Shown: positions 8,097 to 16,620, counted from the stretch's first letter. The stretch is DNA of 64,000 nucleotides from Clostridia bacterium (GCA_910576325.1 CAJTIM010000003.1:124001-188000), one strand, 5' to 3'. Numbers and translations are program-made. Notes: generated by a model from the sequence alone, not told the origin.

Positions 8097-9890
8097 TTAA
8101 ATTTGATATATTTCTTCTAAGTCCTGTTCGGACAGAAGCTCGTAGGATGTGCTGACCGCTATAACGCTCACGGCGTTCTTTGGAATGTCGCTGTCAAACA
8201 CAAGGGTTGCGACAGCCTGCGTAGGCTCGCCGTGGAGATAGGGCGGCTGCCCTCCGTCAGTTGTCAGCTTCACATTGGGGTGCTTTAGGATGTCGTACTT
8301 AAAATCCATGACGGGGCGTTCCCCACGCACAAAAAGAAGTGCGTAGCGGTTGTCGAGCATACGCACCTCGTCTGGCGTCAAAAGCTCACGCCCCGAAATC
8401 TGGTAATTCGTTGAATAATTCCCGCTGCGTCCAGAGCTTTTCCCGTAGGTGTTGGTGTCGATGGTCGCCTTGCCTAAAAGCTCCGACACATACTTGTGGG
8501 TGCTTTGCTCGTTGCCGCCCAGATACAAAAACTCGTCGCAGTTGCCGACGATGCTTTCCCACTGCTTCTCAAAGAGGGCTTTAAGCTGTGCCAGATTTTG
8601 CAGGATGATACTCACCGAAACGCCCCTTGACCTCATAACGCTCAGAATCTTGTCAAAGTCATCGGGCAGCGAAACATTCGCAAACTCGTCCATAATAAAG
8701 TGGCAATGCACGGGCAGGCTTCCGCCGTACTTGTGGTCGGCAAGGTAAAAAAGCTGTTGGAATAGCTGCGTGTATAAAACGGACACAAGGAAGTTAAAGC
8801 TCGTGTCGTTGTCGGGTATCAAGGCGAACAGGGCGACTTTCTTCTCCCCAAGGCTCGGTAAATCAAGCTCGTCCGTTGCGGTTAGGGATGCAAGGCTCTC
8901 CAGATTGAACTTCTCAAGCCTTGCGGCAAGGGTTATCTGGATGCTCTTTAGGGTCTTGGCAGAGCCAGAGTGGTAGTCACGGTAGTATTTGAGGGCGATA
9001 TGCTCTGGGTTTACCATCTCCAGACGGTCAAACAGCTCGTCTAATGGGCTTACATAGCTGTCATCGTCCTCCCGTACCTCGCCTGCCCGTAAAAGCTCCA
9101 TCACCATCGGGAAATTCTGCTCGTCTGGCGGTGCTTCGTATTTCAGATAGAACACCAAGGACAGAAGCAGCATACTCGCCGCCGTGTCCCAGAACGGGTC
9201 TTGGGACTGGCTTCCTTTCGGCGTGGTGGCTTTGAATAAATTGGTTACAAGCCGCTGCACATCGTTGTCGTTCCTAAGATAGACAAAGGGGTTGTAACAA
9301 TGGCTGCGGTGCATATTGATAAGGTCGAGGACACGCACCTCATAGCCTTTCTTCTCCAAAAGACCGCCTACATCCCGCACGATTTCACCTTTTGGGTCTA
9401 AAATTACCATCGAGGTGTTGCACTGCATGGCGTTGGGCTTGCAGAAGAAGCGTGTTTTTCCCGCACCGCTGCCGCCGCACACGAGGATATTCAGATTTCT
9501 CCTGTGTTTCTTCCCGTTCAGCCCGATGCGGACATTCTGGGTCAGCAGCTTGTTTTCCGATGCGTCCTTATCTCGGTACTTCTTGTTGAGCGTACCTGCA
9601 TTGCCCCATTTTGCAGAGCCGTGTTCCTCGCCCTTGCGGTAGTTCCTGCGTGTGGAGAGATAAATCCCGACGCCCATGCCGTAGGCAAGCAGAAAAATAA
9701 GGACAGTCCTTAAACTGTCCTCGCACACCGTTATGGAAAACGGGTTATTGATTGCCACGGTCAGACCGTTCATTATCTCCACGATGCCGCCGCTGACATA
9801 GGGTGCGGTCAGCAGGGCAAGCCACACGACAGGGATGATGCCGCAGGCGGCAAGGATTACGGCTGTTTTCTGGTCGTCACCGTTCCTCAT
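8097..9890 (-). CDS. virD4: VirD4-like type IV coupling protein (TraG/TraD)
   Basis: A 597-residue ATPase that brings the relaxase-DNA complex to the channel. Two N-terminal membrane segments (about residues 10-30 and 60-80), Walker A CGGSGAGKT near residue 142, Walker B FIMDEFANV near residue 400, and the QNLAQLKALF segment just after it. Length is normal. The start at 9890 overlaps the preceding small gene by 14 bases and has only a weak ribosome site, so it is probably translated by coupling. Confidence 0.96.
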   Translation of the reverse strand: MRNGDDQKTAVILAACGIIPVVWLALLTAPYVSGGIVEIMNGLTVAINNPFSITVCEDSLRTVLIFLLAYGMGVGIYLSTRRNYRKGEEHGSAKWGNAGTLNKKYRDKDASENKLLTQNVRIGLNGKKHRRNLNILVCGGSGAGKTRFFCKPNAMQCNTSMVILDPKGEIVRDVGGLLEKKGYEVRVLDLINMHRSHCYNPFVYLRNDNDVQRLVTNLFKATTPKGSQSQDPFWDTAASMLLLSLVFYLKYEAPPDEQNFPMVMELLRAGEVREDDDSYVSPLDELFDRLEMVNPEHIALKYYRDYHSGSAKTLKSIQITLAARLEKFNLESLASLTATDELDLPSLGEKKVALFALIPDNDTSFNFLVSVLYTQLFQQLFYLADHKYGGSLPVHCHFIMDEFANVSLPDDFDKILSVMRSRGVSVSIILQNLAQLKALFEKQWESIVGNCDEFLYLGGNEQSTHKYVSELLGKATIDTNTYGKSSGRSGNYSTNYQISGRELLTPDEVRMLDNRYALLFVRGERPVMDFKYDILKHPNVKLTTDGGQPPYLHGEPTQAVATLVFDSDIPKNAVSVIAVSTSYELLSEQDLEEIYQI

Positions 9891-10080
9891 GGCATCGGCA
9901 CTTGCAGGGTGCGACTTTTACCTTTTTGCTTTTAGCCGTAGCCACCGTTTCAATCAGCTCGTCCACGGGGTCGGTGGGGCGTTCCTCCCGTATCTGCTGG
10001 TTGCGGAGCGTGTTCAAGGCATTGAGGACGATGTTCTTGTCGTATCGGTCAAGGGCGATGTGATACCGTTCTTCTCTCAT
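9877..10080 (-). CDS. Small ICE protein, paralogue of the gene at 48096
   Basis: A 67-residue protein MREERYHIALDRYDKN with start at 10080 behind GGAGGTGAAGCCC. It aligns end to end with the small protein at 48096-48275: both have MRE-(E/K)-(R/K)-x-H, a leucine-rich helix with LxxLxNQ, then DPVDELI or DCVDEII, and KKVKV or KKVKI near the end. The C-terminus here adds a Cys motif CKCRCH. The two copies sit at the head of the ICE and just before VirD4. Function unknown; possibly a small regulator. Confidence 0.7.
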   Translation of the reverse strand: MREERYHIALDRYDKNIVLNALNTLRNQQIREERPTDPVDELIETVATAKSKKVKVAPCKCRCHEER

Positions 10081-10095
10081 GGGCTTCACCTCCGA

Positions 10096-10959
10096 TTACC
10101 GTTCCTGCTCTTTGGACTTGGGCGGCTTGTTCTTCTCCATGCTCTTATACATATCGCTCTGGATTTCCCCAAGCACATCCCGCATCGAGCCAAGCTCGCC
10201 CTTGAACACCTGCGTATCCATGCCCTCAAACTCTTTCGGGAGCTTGTCGAAGTCAAAGCCTCTGGTATCCACGCCGTAGCGGGAGCTTACCATATACGCC
10301 ACGCAGTAGGCTTTGAACTCGGACGCATCACGGCTCTCATTATGCTTGAAGTCAAAGACTGCCGCCGACACTTCCTTTGCCATGCTGACAAAGAGCTGTT
10401 CCTCGCTAAGCCCCTGCCGCACGAAGATGACCTGCTGTGAGCTGTCGTAGAACGCAGGGACTTCCAGCTCCTCCACGGGCTGGAATCCGACAGGGCTTGC
10501 GTCTATCATCGCCGCCACAAGCTCCCGCATGGTTTTTGGTTCTTTCGTATCCTGCCGCTCCTTTGCCGAGGTCTGGGAGATGTCGTAGACCACCTTGGCA
10601 TTATAGGAGACCGCCTTTGTGCCGTCATCACGGTTATATTCCTTGCCCGGCTCAAGGATGGTGACTTTCTGTGCGTCCTTATCCACATACACACGGCTCT
10701 GCTTCCAACTGGAATAGTCCTTGAGCTGCGTGGCTTCGGGTTTCTGTGCCGACACCAAGATGGCGTTGTTGACGGAGTAACGGTCAAACCGCCCCTGCAC
10801 GTCGAGGTACTGGCGGAAGGCATCGCCGTTTACCTCCATCTCGGCGCAGGTGGTGTCAATCAGCCCATAGGCTTCATTGCGCTGCGCCTGCTTTTGGGCA
10901 GCCCATTCCGCTTTGTCAAAGGGTCTGTTGCCGCCGCTGAATACATCATAGATACTCAT
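10096..10959 (-). CDS. ArdC-like/antirestriction-related ICE protein
   Basis: A 287-residue soluble protein. Residues 35-110 (FDRYSVNNAILVSAQKPEAT then LKDYSSWKQSRVYV and LEPGKEY) match the pattern of the N-terminal ArdC single-strand DNA-binding domain; the C-terminal half has no HExxH zinc protease motif, only a region with EEQLFVSMAKEVSAAVFDF. ArdC proteins protect transferred DNA from host restriction in the recipient. The start overlaps the stop of PcfB (TAATG). The family call is from pattern memory and is moderate. Confidence 0.65.
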   Translation of the reverse strand: MSIYDVFSGGNRPFDKAEWAAQKQAQRNEAYGLIDTTCAEMEVNGDAFRQYLDVQGRFDRYSVNNAILVSAQKPEATQLKDYSSWKQSRVYVDKDAQKVTILEPGKEYNRDDGTKAVSYNAKVVYDISQTSAKERQDTKEPKTMRELVAAMIDASPVGFQPVEELEVPAFYDSSQQVIFVRQGLSEEQLFVSMAKEVSAAVFDFKHNESRDASEFKAYCVAYMVSSRYGVDTRGFDFDKLPKEFEGMDTQVFKGELGSMRDVLGEIQSDMYKSMEKNKPPKSKEQER

Positions 10960-11777
10960 TATCTGGCTCCTTTCGTTTTCTTGGGCTTCTTCCTCTGGGG
11001 CTGCTTATGCTCGGTCTTTCTGGGAGCGGGCTTCGCCCTGTCGGGAGATTTCTCCCTGCCACGGGTGGGGGAAGCATCGGCTTCCTGCTCCCTGCGGCTC
11101 TCCTTGATTTTCCGCAGTTCTTCCCTGACGGACGGTTTCTCGTCCTTAGTCATAGTAGCCCCCTCTGCGGACTTCCTTGGCTGCTCTGAGGTAGGCTCGG
11201 ACAGAGGGGATTTTTCCGTCTTTGCCACCGAGGGGTTTGGGGCATTTTCCTCTTTCTGCATGGGCTTTCCCATGAGGGCATCCAAGAGCTTGTCTTTCTC
11301 CGCCTTTTCCTCCACGCCGATGTCTGGCTCTGGCTGTCCAGCCTTTGTCCCCTTGGCATCTCGTGACTTTTCTGCTTCGGTGACGATGGATGCGGTATCC
11401 ACCGATGCGAGGTCAAAGCGTTCCACAATACGGCTGATTTTCGATGCGTCCTCGGCACGGGCAATCACATCCACCTCCGCATTGGGGTCTTTGTTCTTAC
11501 GGTCTGCAAGGACGCAGTAGAGTACGCCGTATTTCTTCGCTTCCTGCGTGAACTTCCGCAGGTCGGCGTTCTTCACCGTAAAGACTTTCAGCTCCTTGCC
11601 AGAACGCAGCATCGAGGTGAGCCGTGCCTTACCCTTGGTTTTCTTTTCCTCTTTTAGAATGGAATAGAGCAGGATGGCGATGTTCTTCGCACCTGCCCCC
11701 GTGATTTTGGCAGCGACTTCAAATCCCTCCAAGCTCATTCGGACGATTTGCTCCGCCGCTTCGCCGCCTGTGTTCAT
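10959..11777 (-). CDS. pcfB: PcfB family (DUF3801) conjugation protein
   Basis: A 272-residue protein whose N-terminal 130 residues (MNTGGEAAEQIVRMSLEGFEVAAKITGAGAKN) are the PcfB/DUF3801 domain; the rest is a charged, Lys/Arg/Glu/Pro-rich tail. In enterococcal pCF10, PcfB helps load the relaxosome at the coupling protein. Overlaps the end of the relaxase gene by 59 bases in another frame; GGAGCTGATGAAGC precedes its start. Sits between relaxase and coupling protein, fitting that role. Confidence 0.85.
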   Translation of the reverse strand: MNTGGEAAEQIVRMSLEGFEVAAKITGAGAKNIAILLYSILKEEKKTKGKARLTSMLRSGKELKVFTVKNADLRKFTQEAKKYGVLYCVLADRKNKDPNAEVDVIARAEDASKISRIVERFDLASVDTASIVTEAEKSRDAKGTKAGQPEPDIGVEEKAEKDKLLDALMGKPMQKEENAPNPSVAKTEKSPLSEPTSEQPRKSAEGATMTKDEKPSVREELRKIKESRREQEADASPTRGREKSPDRAKPAPRKTEHKQPQRKKPKKTKGAR

Positions 11778-13131
11778 GCTTCATCAGCTCCTTTCCTTTT
11801 GCTTTGTTCTCATCTGCACGTATCGCTTCTAATTTCTCTTTGAGGGTGCCGCTGCGGGCAAGGACACCCTCGCACAATCTGACCTCCTTTCTGGCTGTTT
11901 TAAGCCGCCCCGTGATTTCGGAGATTTGAGCCTTGACCGCTTCTTTTTCTTCGCCGCCTGCTTTGCGGCTCTGGGAGTAAAGCCCCTTTCGCTGTTCGGT
12001 CAGCTCCGTTATCTCCGTTTCCAGAGAGCCTTTATATGACAAGAGCTGCTCCGCCGTGTCGATGTGGTTGCGGCAGAGCAGCCTTGTTTCCTGCGTGATG
12101 GCTTCCATCTTCATAAGGTCGTCCTTTAGGAGATAGTGAAGCCGTGCGTAATTCGGTTGTCTTTTCTTTGGCAGGATGCCGAGCTTATAACAGTAGTGGA
12201 GATACAGCCCACGCAAGCCGCTGATTTTCCTTGTGTCTTTGAGAGAGCCTTTTACCCTTATGACCTTGACCGCCTTTGTCGGCTCGGCAAAGCGGGAGAA
12301 CTTCACCGCATAGGAATTTTCCCGTATGCGTTCCGTTATCCTGTCGTTGGTGTAATCGTCACCGAGCTTATAGAGCCGCTTGGGTCTTTGCCATCCTTTC
12401 CCGATAATCGTCCAGTATTTGCGGTTGGGGTCAAAGCTCACACGGTAGCCCATCTCCGCCATCTGGCGGTCAAAGTCTTTCAGCGTGTAGGATTTGGAGA
12501 TTGCTTCGTCCACCGCCTGCCGTGCCACGGTGTCCCTTGTAGGCAGACCGTTCTTTTCGGCTTGGTAGAGGGCGTAGGGCTTCTTCCTGCCGCCTGGGTG
12601 TTCGATGACCGACAGGGAATATTCACGGCAAAGCTCATCGGAACGCTGACGCAGAAGCCGCAGGTTTTTCTTGTTGTCGTAGTAGTGCTTTCCGTCCGCA
12701 AAGGAGACGGAGTTGACAACAAAGTGGTTGTGCAGGCACTCGGTATTCAAGTGGGTGGCGACAATCACTTGAAATCTATCGCCCCACATCTTCTCCGCCA
12801 ACTTCACGCCTACCTCGTGTGCCTGCTCTGGTGTGACCTCGCCCGCCTTGAAGCTCTGGAAGCCGTGGTAGCAGACAATCTCGCTCGTGTCGTTCCATTG
12901 GGCTTTGGCAATCATCATTTCATCCCTTGCGGTGGCGGGGTCGCAGTTCACGCCCGTGACGAAAAACTGCTGCTCGGTCTTGTCGCCGTTGGTGGCGTAC
13001 TTCATCACATCGCCCATCGCCTGCAAGTCCGCTTCGGTGTATTTGGGGTTGGCGGTCTTTTCTGGGTTTTCGGCGTAGTCGATGGGGTGGTCGAGCCTGC
13101 CACGCACATCCCATATCTCGCAGACCGCCAT
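11719..13131 (-). CDS. Relaxase/mobilization nuclease (MobP type)
   Basis: A 470-residue relaxase that nicks oriT and carries the strand into the recipient. Starts MAVCEIWDVRGRLDHPIDY at 13131, whose ATG overlaps the MobC stop (TGATG); the longer upstream reading is just MobC in another frame. The metal-binding histidines are in ATHLNTECLHNHFVVNS near residue 130; the conserved YHGFQSF segment lies before it. The C-terminus is a long coiled-coil-like region. The companion MobC gene and candidate oriT lie directly upstream. Confidence 0.93.
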   Translation of the reverse strand: MAVCEIWDVRGRLDHPIDYAENPEKTANPKYTEADLQAMGDVMKYATNGDKTEQQFFVTGVNCDPATARDEMMIAKAQWNDTSEIVCYHGFQSFKAGEVTPEQAHEVGVKLAEKMWGDRFQVIVATHLNTECLHNHFVVNSVSFADGKHYYDNKKNLRLLRQRSDELCREYSLSVIEHPGGRKKPYALYQAEKNGLPTRDTVARQAVDEAISKSYTLKDFDRQMAEMGYRVSFDPNRKYWTIIGKGWQRPKRLYKLGDDYTNDRITERIRENSYAVKFSRFAEPTKAVKVIRVKGSLKDTRKISGLRGLYLHYCYKLGILPKKRQPNYARLHYLLKDDLMKMEAITQETRLLCRNHIDTAEQLLSYKGSLETEITELTEQRKGLYSQSRKAGGEEKEAVKAQISEITGRLKTARKEVRLCEGVLARSGTLKEKLEAIRADENKAKGKELMKHEHRRRSGGANRPNELGGI

Positions 13132-13463
13132 CAGACCGCCGTCCGTTTCGGGAGCAGGTACTTCTTTCGGATGTCGATTTGAAACTCGTGCCACTTCCTC
13201 GCTTCCTCGTTCAGCATGGGCGTATCCACAAAGCCGAGGGCGTTTGCTTTCGCCGCAAGCTGGTTGATGCGGTTGCCGATGGCGGACAGCTCCCGCATGA
13301 TTTTGTAAAATTCGGGGTCGGGCTTCTCGCAAAGACGGTATCCCTTTACCATCTCTCTGAGGAACGCTTCTCTGGAGCGTCCCGATTTCCGCACAAGCTC
13401 ATGGAGCTGCTCGGCTTCGTCATCAGTCAAACGGAAAAGTATCTGTACCTTTCGGTTTCTCAC
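13131..13463 (-). CDS. mobC: MobC-like relaxosome accessory protein
   Basis: A 110-residue ribbon-helix-helix-like DNA-binding protein: MRNRKVQILFRLTDDEAEQL forms the strand and first helix, and GRSREAFLREMV the second. The C-terminal part (IMRELSAIGNRINQLAAKAN) is the usual MobC signature. It helps the relaxase melt and nick oriT. Its stop overlaps the relaxase start by the TGATG arrangement, and its own start overlaps the small membrane protein upstream. Confidence 0.9.
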   Translation of the reverse strand: MRNRKVQILFRLTDDEAEQLHELVRKSGRSREAFLREMVKGYRLCEKPDPEFYKIMRELSAIGNRINQLAAKANALGFVDTPMLNEEARKWHEFQIDIRKKYLLPKRTAV

Positions 13464-13575
13464 TTTTCTTCACCTCCCTGTCGGAGAGCCTGTTAATCTG
13501 CAAACAGCACATCAGCATGACGCCCGCCAGACCGCCGAGGGTCACGCCGATGACAAAGAACAAAAACTCGCTCAT
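13423..13575 (-). CDS. Small DUF3789-like membrane protein
   Basis: A 50-residue reading frame from ATG at 13575 behind GGAGCTATAAG. It begins MSEFLFFVIGVTLGGLAGVM, a single membrane helix with the G-x-x-x-GG-x-x-G pattern of DUF3789 proteins, which accompany mobilization genes in these ICEs. Its last 41 bases overlap the start of mobC in another frame. Function unknown. The overlap and conserved context support it as real. Confidence 0.65.
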   Translation of the reverse strand: MSEFLFFVIGVTLGGLAGVMLMCCLQINRLSDREVKKSEKPKGTDTFPFD

Positions 13576-13630
13576 TCTTATAGCTCCTTTCTTCTGACCG
13601 CTTTCTTGGCGGCATCCTTTTTATGGGGTA

Positions 13631-13696
13631 TTAGGGGGCATCCCCTAACAAGCGAATTTGGTTAGCCAAATTCAGTGCTTGGTAAGACGTGTCTTA
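13631..13696 (-). other. Candidate ICE oriT: three successive inverted repeats
   Basis: Upstream of mobC and the relaxase there are three short perfect inverted repeats in 66 bases: TTAGGGG/CCCCTAA (13631-13648), GAATTTGG/CCAAATTC (13654-13673) and TAAGAC/GTCTTA (13683-13696). Clustered hairpins next to mobC-relaxase genes are the normal form of an origin of transfer. The nic site cannot be read off. The third repeat overlaps the stop codon of the next gene and may instead be a terminator part. Confidence 0.5.
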
Positions 13697-13984
13697 GTCT
13701 GCGTCCTCGTACATACATTCTCCACACACGGGGCAGTAATAGGGGCATCCTGAACATTCCTCATGCTCCAGACACTCGTCCTCGATGTCCGCTTCTTCGG
13801 CTTCGGTCTTGTCTGCGTCCGCAATATCGGCTTCGCCGCAGACGAAATCCGCCTCGGAAAACTTTACAAGGTCGGTGTCAAAAAGCACGGTCTTTAGCTT
13901 CTCCCTCGCTTCTTCGGGGCTGTCTGCATAGACGGAGACAGTCTTTTCATAGTGTGCGGTGAGGGTCACTTCATACTTTTTCAA
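13694..13984 (-). CDS. DpnD/PcfM-like small acidic protein with Cys cluster
   Basis: A 96-residue protein MKKYEVTLTAHYEKTVSVYADSPEEA, matching the DpnD/PcfM-type N-terminal domain (strand-strand-helix), followed by a very acidic middle and a C-terminal Cys cluster (C-x4-CSGCPYYCPVCGEC) that could bind zinc. The start is a TTG at 13984 behind GAGGAAAGAATGA. Sits between the TOPRIM protein and the mob genes. Function unknown. Confidence 0.7.
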   Translation of the reverse strand: MKKYEVTLTAHYEKTVSVYADSPEEAREKLKTVLFDTDLVKFSEADFVCGEADIADADKTEAEEADIEDECLEHEECSGCPYYCPVCGECMYEDAD

Positions 13985-14059
13985 TCATTCTTTCCTCGCT
14001 TTCGGTCTTGGTTCTGATGTCGGTTTGGGGCTTGGGAAACGGAAGAATCTCTCACGCAA

Positions 14060-15037
14060 TCAACGGGCATCCCCCCTTTCACGGCTCGGCTTCTGCCTTG
14101 CAATCCCCAGATAGGACATTAAAAAATCGTTGACATCCTTGCCGACTGGCGGCGGTGCGTCAACGATTCTATAGTCTTTCTGCAATAATTCTTGTAGGGC
14201 GGCGGTACACAAACGCCCTGCCTTGTCGTTATCCAGATGGAGATAGATGGTCTTTATCTGGGGATGGGCGTTGAGGAACGTGGTGAGGGCGATGGGGATT
14301 TTGCTCTCCGCAAGCTCCTTTTTGGGCTGGTACACGCCCGACAGAGAGAGCAGGTTTGCCGCCTTATAGTCCTTTCCCTCGCATTTGAGGTAAGTCGCGT
14401 AGGACAGCACATCAATGGCGGCTTCAAATAAATGGACGGTATTGGTCGGCTCCCTTGCCAGAAGCCGGAACGAATACCGTTTGTCGCTGCCCGATGCGTC
14501 ACGCTTGAAGCTCCCCATCGTGCCACGGCAGGCGGCGTATTTGGGCGTACCGCTTTCATCCTTTCCGATAAAAACGGCGTTGTGGTAGTCGGCACTCTCG
14601 TAGATTGTGCCGTCTGCGATGCAGTCCTGCACGATGGCGTAGTCGATGCCACGCCCGAAAAGGTACTGTAAAACCCTGTCGCTGTCCTTGTTTTTTGGTG
14701 GCAGGAGCAGCACTTTCGACTCGTCCTTTTTCACGGAAGGGGGCGGCGGTTTCCAGTCGCCCATGTCCCCCGTGAGGGTCTGCACGGCTTCCACGAAGCC
14801 AAGTTCCCGTACTTTCATCAGATAGTCGAGGGCAGAGAAGCCGCCGAAGCCCCGTGACCACCAGTACCATTTGCCGTTGGAAATCTTCAAGCTGTCGTGT
14901 TCCCTTGTGCAGTAGACGTTGCCTGCTACACGCTTTAGGTTGCCAGGCTCATACCGTTGGAGATAGGAGAGCAGGTCGATTTGCCGTGCCTGCTCAATCA
15001 CGGCGGGGTCAAACTGCACATAGCGGTTACTTCCCAT
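14060..15037 (-). CDS. DUF3991/TOPRIM primase-like protein
   Basis: A 325-residue soluble protein. Residues 45-115 (YCTREHDSLKISNGKWYWWSRGFGG) form the DUF3991 domain with a zinc-finger-like start, and the C-terminal part contains a TOPRIM fold (HLFEAAIDVLSYATY and IYLHLDNDKAGRLC, the acidic metal-binding motif). Such proteins are thought to prime or handle DNA after transfer. The start ATG at 15037 follows GGAGGTGATTTTATTTGA; just upstream is copy A of a repeated leader hairpin. Confidence 0.85.
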   Translation of the reverse strand: MGSNRYVQFDPAVIEQARQIDLLSYLQRYEPGNLKRVAGNVYCTREHDSLKISNGKWYWWSRGFGGFSALDYLMKVRELGFVEAVQTLTGDMGDWKPPPPSVKKDESKVLLLPPKNKDSDRVLQYLFGRGIDYAIVQDCIADGTIYESADYHNAVFIGKDESGTPKYAACRGTMGSFKRDASGSDKRYSFRLLAREPTNTVHLFEAAIDVLSYATYLKCEGKDYKAANLLSLSGVYQPKKELAESKIPIALTTFLNAHPQIKTIYLHLDNDKAGRLCTAALQELLQKDYRIVDAPPPVGKDVNDFLMSYLGIARQKPSRERGDAR

Positions 15038-15059
15038 TCAAATAAAATCACCTCCAGAA

Positions 15060-15109
15060 ATAGATTTAGCCGAGGGGCTTATCGTTGGATAAACCTCTCG
15101 GCTATGTAG
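15060..15109 (-). promoter_or_regulatory. Leader hairpin, copy A (TACATA-stem-TAAATCTAT)
   Basis: On the minus strand TACATA leads into a 17-bp stem with G-U pairs (TAGCCGAGAGGTTTATC with GATAAGCCCCTCGGCTA) and a 4-base loop, ending in AAATCTAT nine bases before GGAGG of the TOPRIM gene. The flanks match copies B (47981) and C (23820), whose stems differ. Confidence 0.6.
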
Positions 15110-15125
15110 ATTCAACTTCCATAAT

Positions 15126-15761
15126 TCACTTCAATTTAATCTGCTTTTCAATCTTTTCTTCGACTTTTTCTTTTTTCAGTGCATCATAAGCCTGCTTCAA
15201 ATTATCAATGGCTTTCTGTAATTCTTCTCGATGGTGCTTTTCATCCACCGTTTTTTGTGCTTCTTCAAGCGTTAGTCTGAAATCTTGAGATGCTTTATCC
15301 ATATTCTTTAATAGAATTTGATATTGGTACATCTTAAACAATAGCTCTTGATAACGTAAAACATAATCTCCAAGAAGAATAGCAGCTTTACCATTATATA
15401 TGTATTTGATTTTAGTGGAAGCATCTTTAACCATTTCCATTTTAACTAAGAATTCTTTATGATAAGGTTGCTCTAACGGATGGGCTATTACATCAGTGAT
15501 TTTCTCTAAATAGGTATTATTCGTCATCTGTGCAAAGATAAAGTCCATCGCAAGTAGAGGCTCATCCTTTTTATTTATCAAAAGAATCTGATTGGTTTCA
15601 TGTAGCTGCATCAGACCTTTTGCTATGAGATAATGCTCAACACGTTTATCAAATAAGTGCTGCTTGTTGCTCAACTTAATCTGCTGTTTTGTCTGTATTA
15701 GAGCAATGACAGCGACAATAGCGGTTATTACAGAAAACCAGAAATTCCAATCTATTAGCAT
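15126..15761 (-). CDS. Membrane-anchored coiled-coil protein, unknown cargo (gene 2 of pair)
   Basis: A 211-residue protein with one N-terminal membrane helix (residues 5-23, FWFSVITAIVAVIALIQTK) and a mostly helical cytoplasmic part; the last 60 residues are Lys/Glu-rich and coiled-coil-like. AGGAGG lies 11 bases before its ATG. It follows the protein at 15783 by 21 bases, so they form a two-gene unit. GC is far lower than in the ICE backbone, marking acquired cargo. No family recognised. Confidence 0.75.
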   Translation of the reverse strand: MLIDWNFWFSVITAIVAVIALIQTKQQIKLSNKQHLFDKRVEHYLIAKGLMQLHETNQILLINKKDEPLLAMDFIFAQMTNNTYLEKITDVIAHPLEQPYHKEFLVKMEMVKDASTKIKYIYNGKAAILLGDYVLRYQELLFKMYQYQILLKNMDKASQDFRLTLEEAQKTVDEKHHREELQKAIDNLKQAYDALKKEKVEEKIEKQIKLK

Positions 15762-15782
15762 ATCAACATCAGCCTCCTACGA

Positions 15783-16496
15783 TTATTTGCCCAGAAGTTC
15801 TTTCGCAATTTTCAAATTTAAGAACTGCTCCTTTGCTTCTTTTGCCGTATCAAATTTTTTATCCCATGCTTCACGAATTTTAGACTTTGATAATACTTCC
15901 CGAAGCGAATAATCATCAAAATATTCAATGTGTTCAGAAGTATAATATTTTTTGCAGTAATGAGCATAAAGGGCAATTATAGCGGATTTACTTTCGTCTG
16001 GCTCAATTTCAGTGTCATTCTTTTTAAGTATCCGCTCTAAGTCATAGGATAAATAGTGTAAGTCTGGCGGATAATCATAATACACAATTTCGCCCTCATA
16101 CTCCATCGGAACAGGTTTTACATCAATGTTATGTTCTTTTAACTTATACTCAAAATATGAAAACAAAATATCCGCATTAACGCAAGTATCATTGTATAAA
16201 CTGACTTCCTCATATGCTGACAAGAGAGAGACTAACTTCTTTGTTTCATTCTTGCTCATATATCTCGTGCTATATTCTTTGGAAATCGCACATAGTGTAT
16301 CGTAATTTTTTCTTGAATATCCATCAGCTAATAGTCTAACAATCGGATGGATAACAGCCATTTTAAGATTGTTCCTATTCCCCTTGTGATAATATAGTGC
16401 CGAAATAACCAATGATATTATCCCAGAAAGCACAACAGTTATAAGTGTAAAGAAATTTGAATACCAATTTGAAACAAACCAATCTATAAAATTCAT
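15783..16496 (-). CDS. Membrane-anchored protein, unknown cargo (gene 1 of pair)
   Basis: A 237-residue protein starting MNFIDWFVSNWYSNFFTL behind GAGGTGAGATAT. It has one membrane helix (about residues 15-38) with a short outside N-terminus and a 195-residue cytoplasmic helical domain; no enzyme motif is evident. Low GC like its partner at 15126. A promoter with TATAAT lies at 16544-16549. A near-identical 15-base sequence flanks the pair (15094-15108 and 16573-16587), suggesting that the unit was inserted into the leader hairpin. Membrane anchors on both proteins and ICE cargo position suggest defence or exclusion, but this is only inference. Confidence 0.75.
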   Translation of the reverse strand: MNFIDWFVSNWYSNFFTLITVVLSGIISLVISALYYHKGNRNNLKMAVIHPIVRLLADGYSRKNYDTLCAISKEYSTRYMSKNETKKLVSLLSAYEEVSLYNDTCVNADILFSYFEYKLKEHNIDVKPVPMEYEGEIVYYDYPPDLHYLSYDLERILKKNDTEIEPDESKSAIIALYAHYCKKYYTSEHIEYFDDYSLREVLSKSKIREAWDKKFDTAKEAKEQFLNLKIAKELLGK

Positions 16497-16543
16497 ATAT
16501 CTCACCTCGTCCATTTTGCTTAATATCTAAATCATCAATCTCA

Positions 16544-16572
16544 ATTATACTATAGCCACATGATTTTTTCTA
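16544..16572 (-). promoter_or_regulatory. Predicted promoter of the two-gene cargo
   Basis: On the minus strand TAGAAA (16567-16572), 17 bases, TATAAT (16544-16549), about 48 bases before the ATG at 16496. The -35 box is weak; the -10 box is perfect. Confidence 0.5.
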
Positions 16573-16591
16573 CCCCTCGGCTATGTAAAAG

Positions 16592-16620
16592 ACGGCATCA
16601 GCTCCACGCCAACGCCGTCC
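16592..16620 (-). terminator. Terminator after the 112-residue ICE protein
   Basis: Minus-strand hairpin GACGGC...GCCGTC with an inner GGCGTGGAGCT bulge and TTTT following. It would separate the upstream backbone from the cargo pair. Confidence 0.5.

Noticed and set aside
15126..16496. Classical toxin-antitoxin pair
   Set aside because: Both proteins are over 200 residues with membrane anchors, and neither has a toxin or antitoxin motif; gene sizes do not fit.
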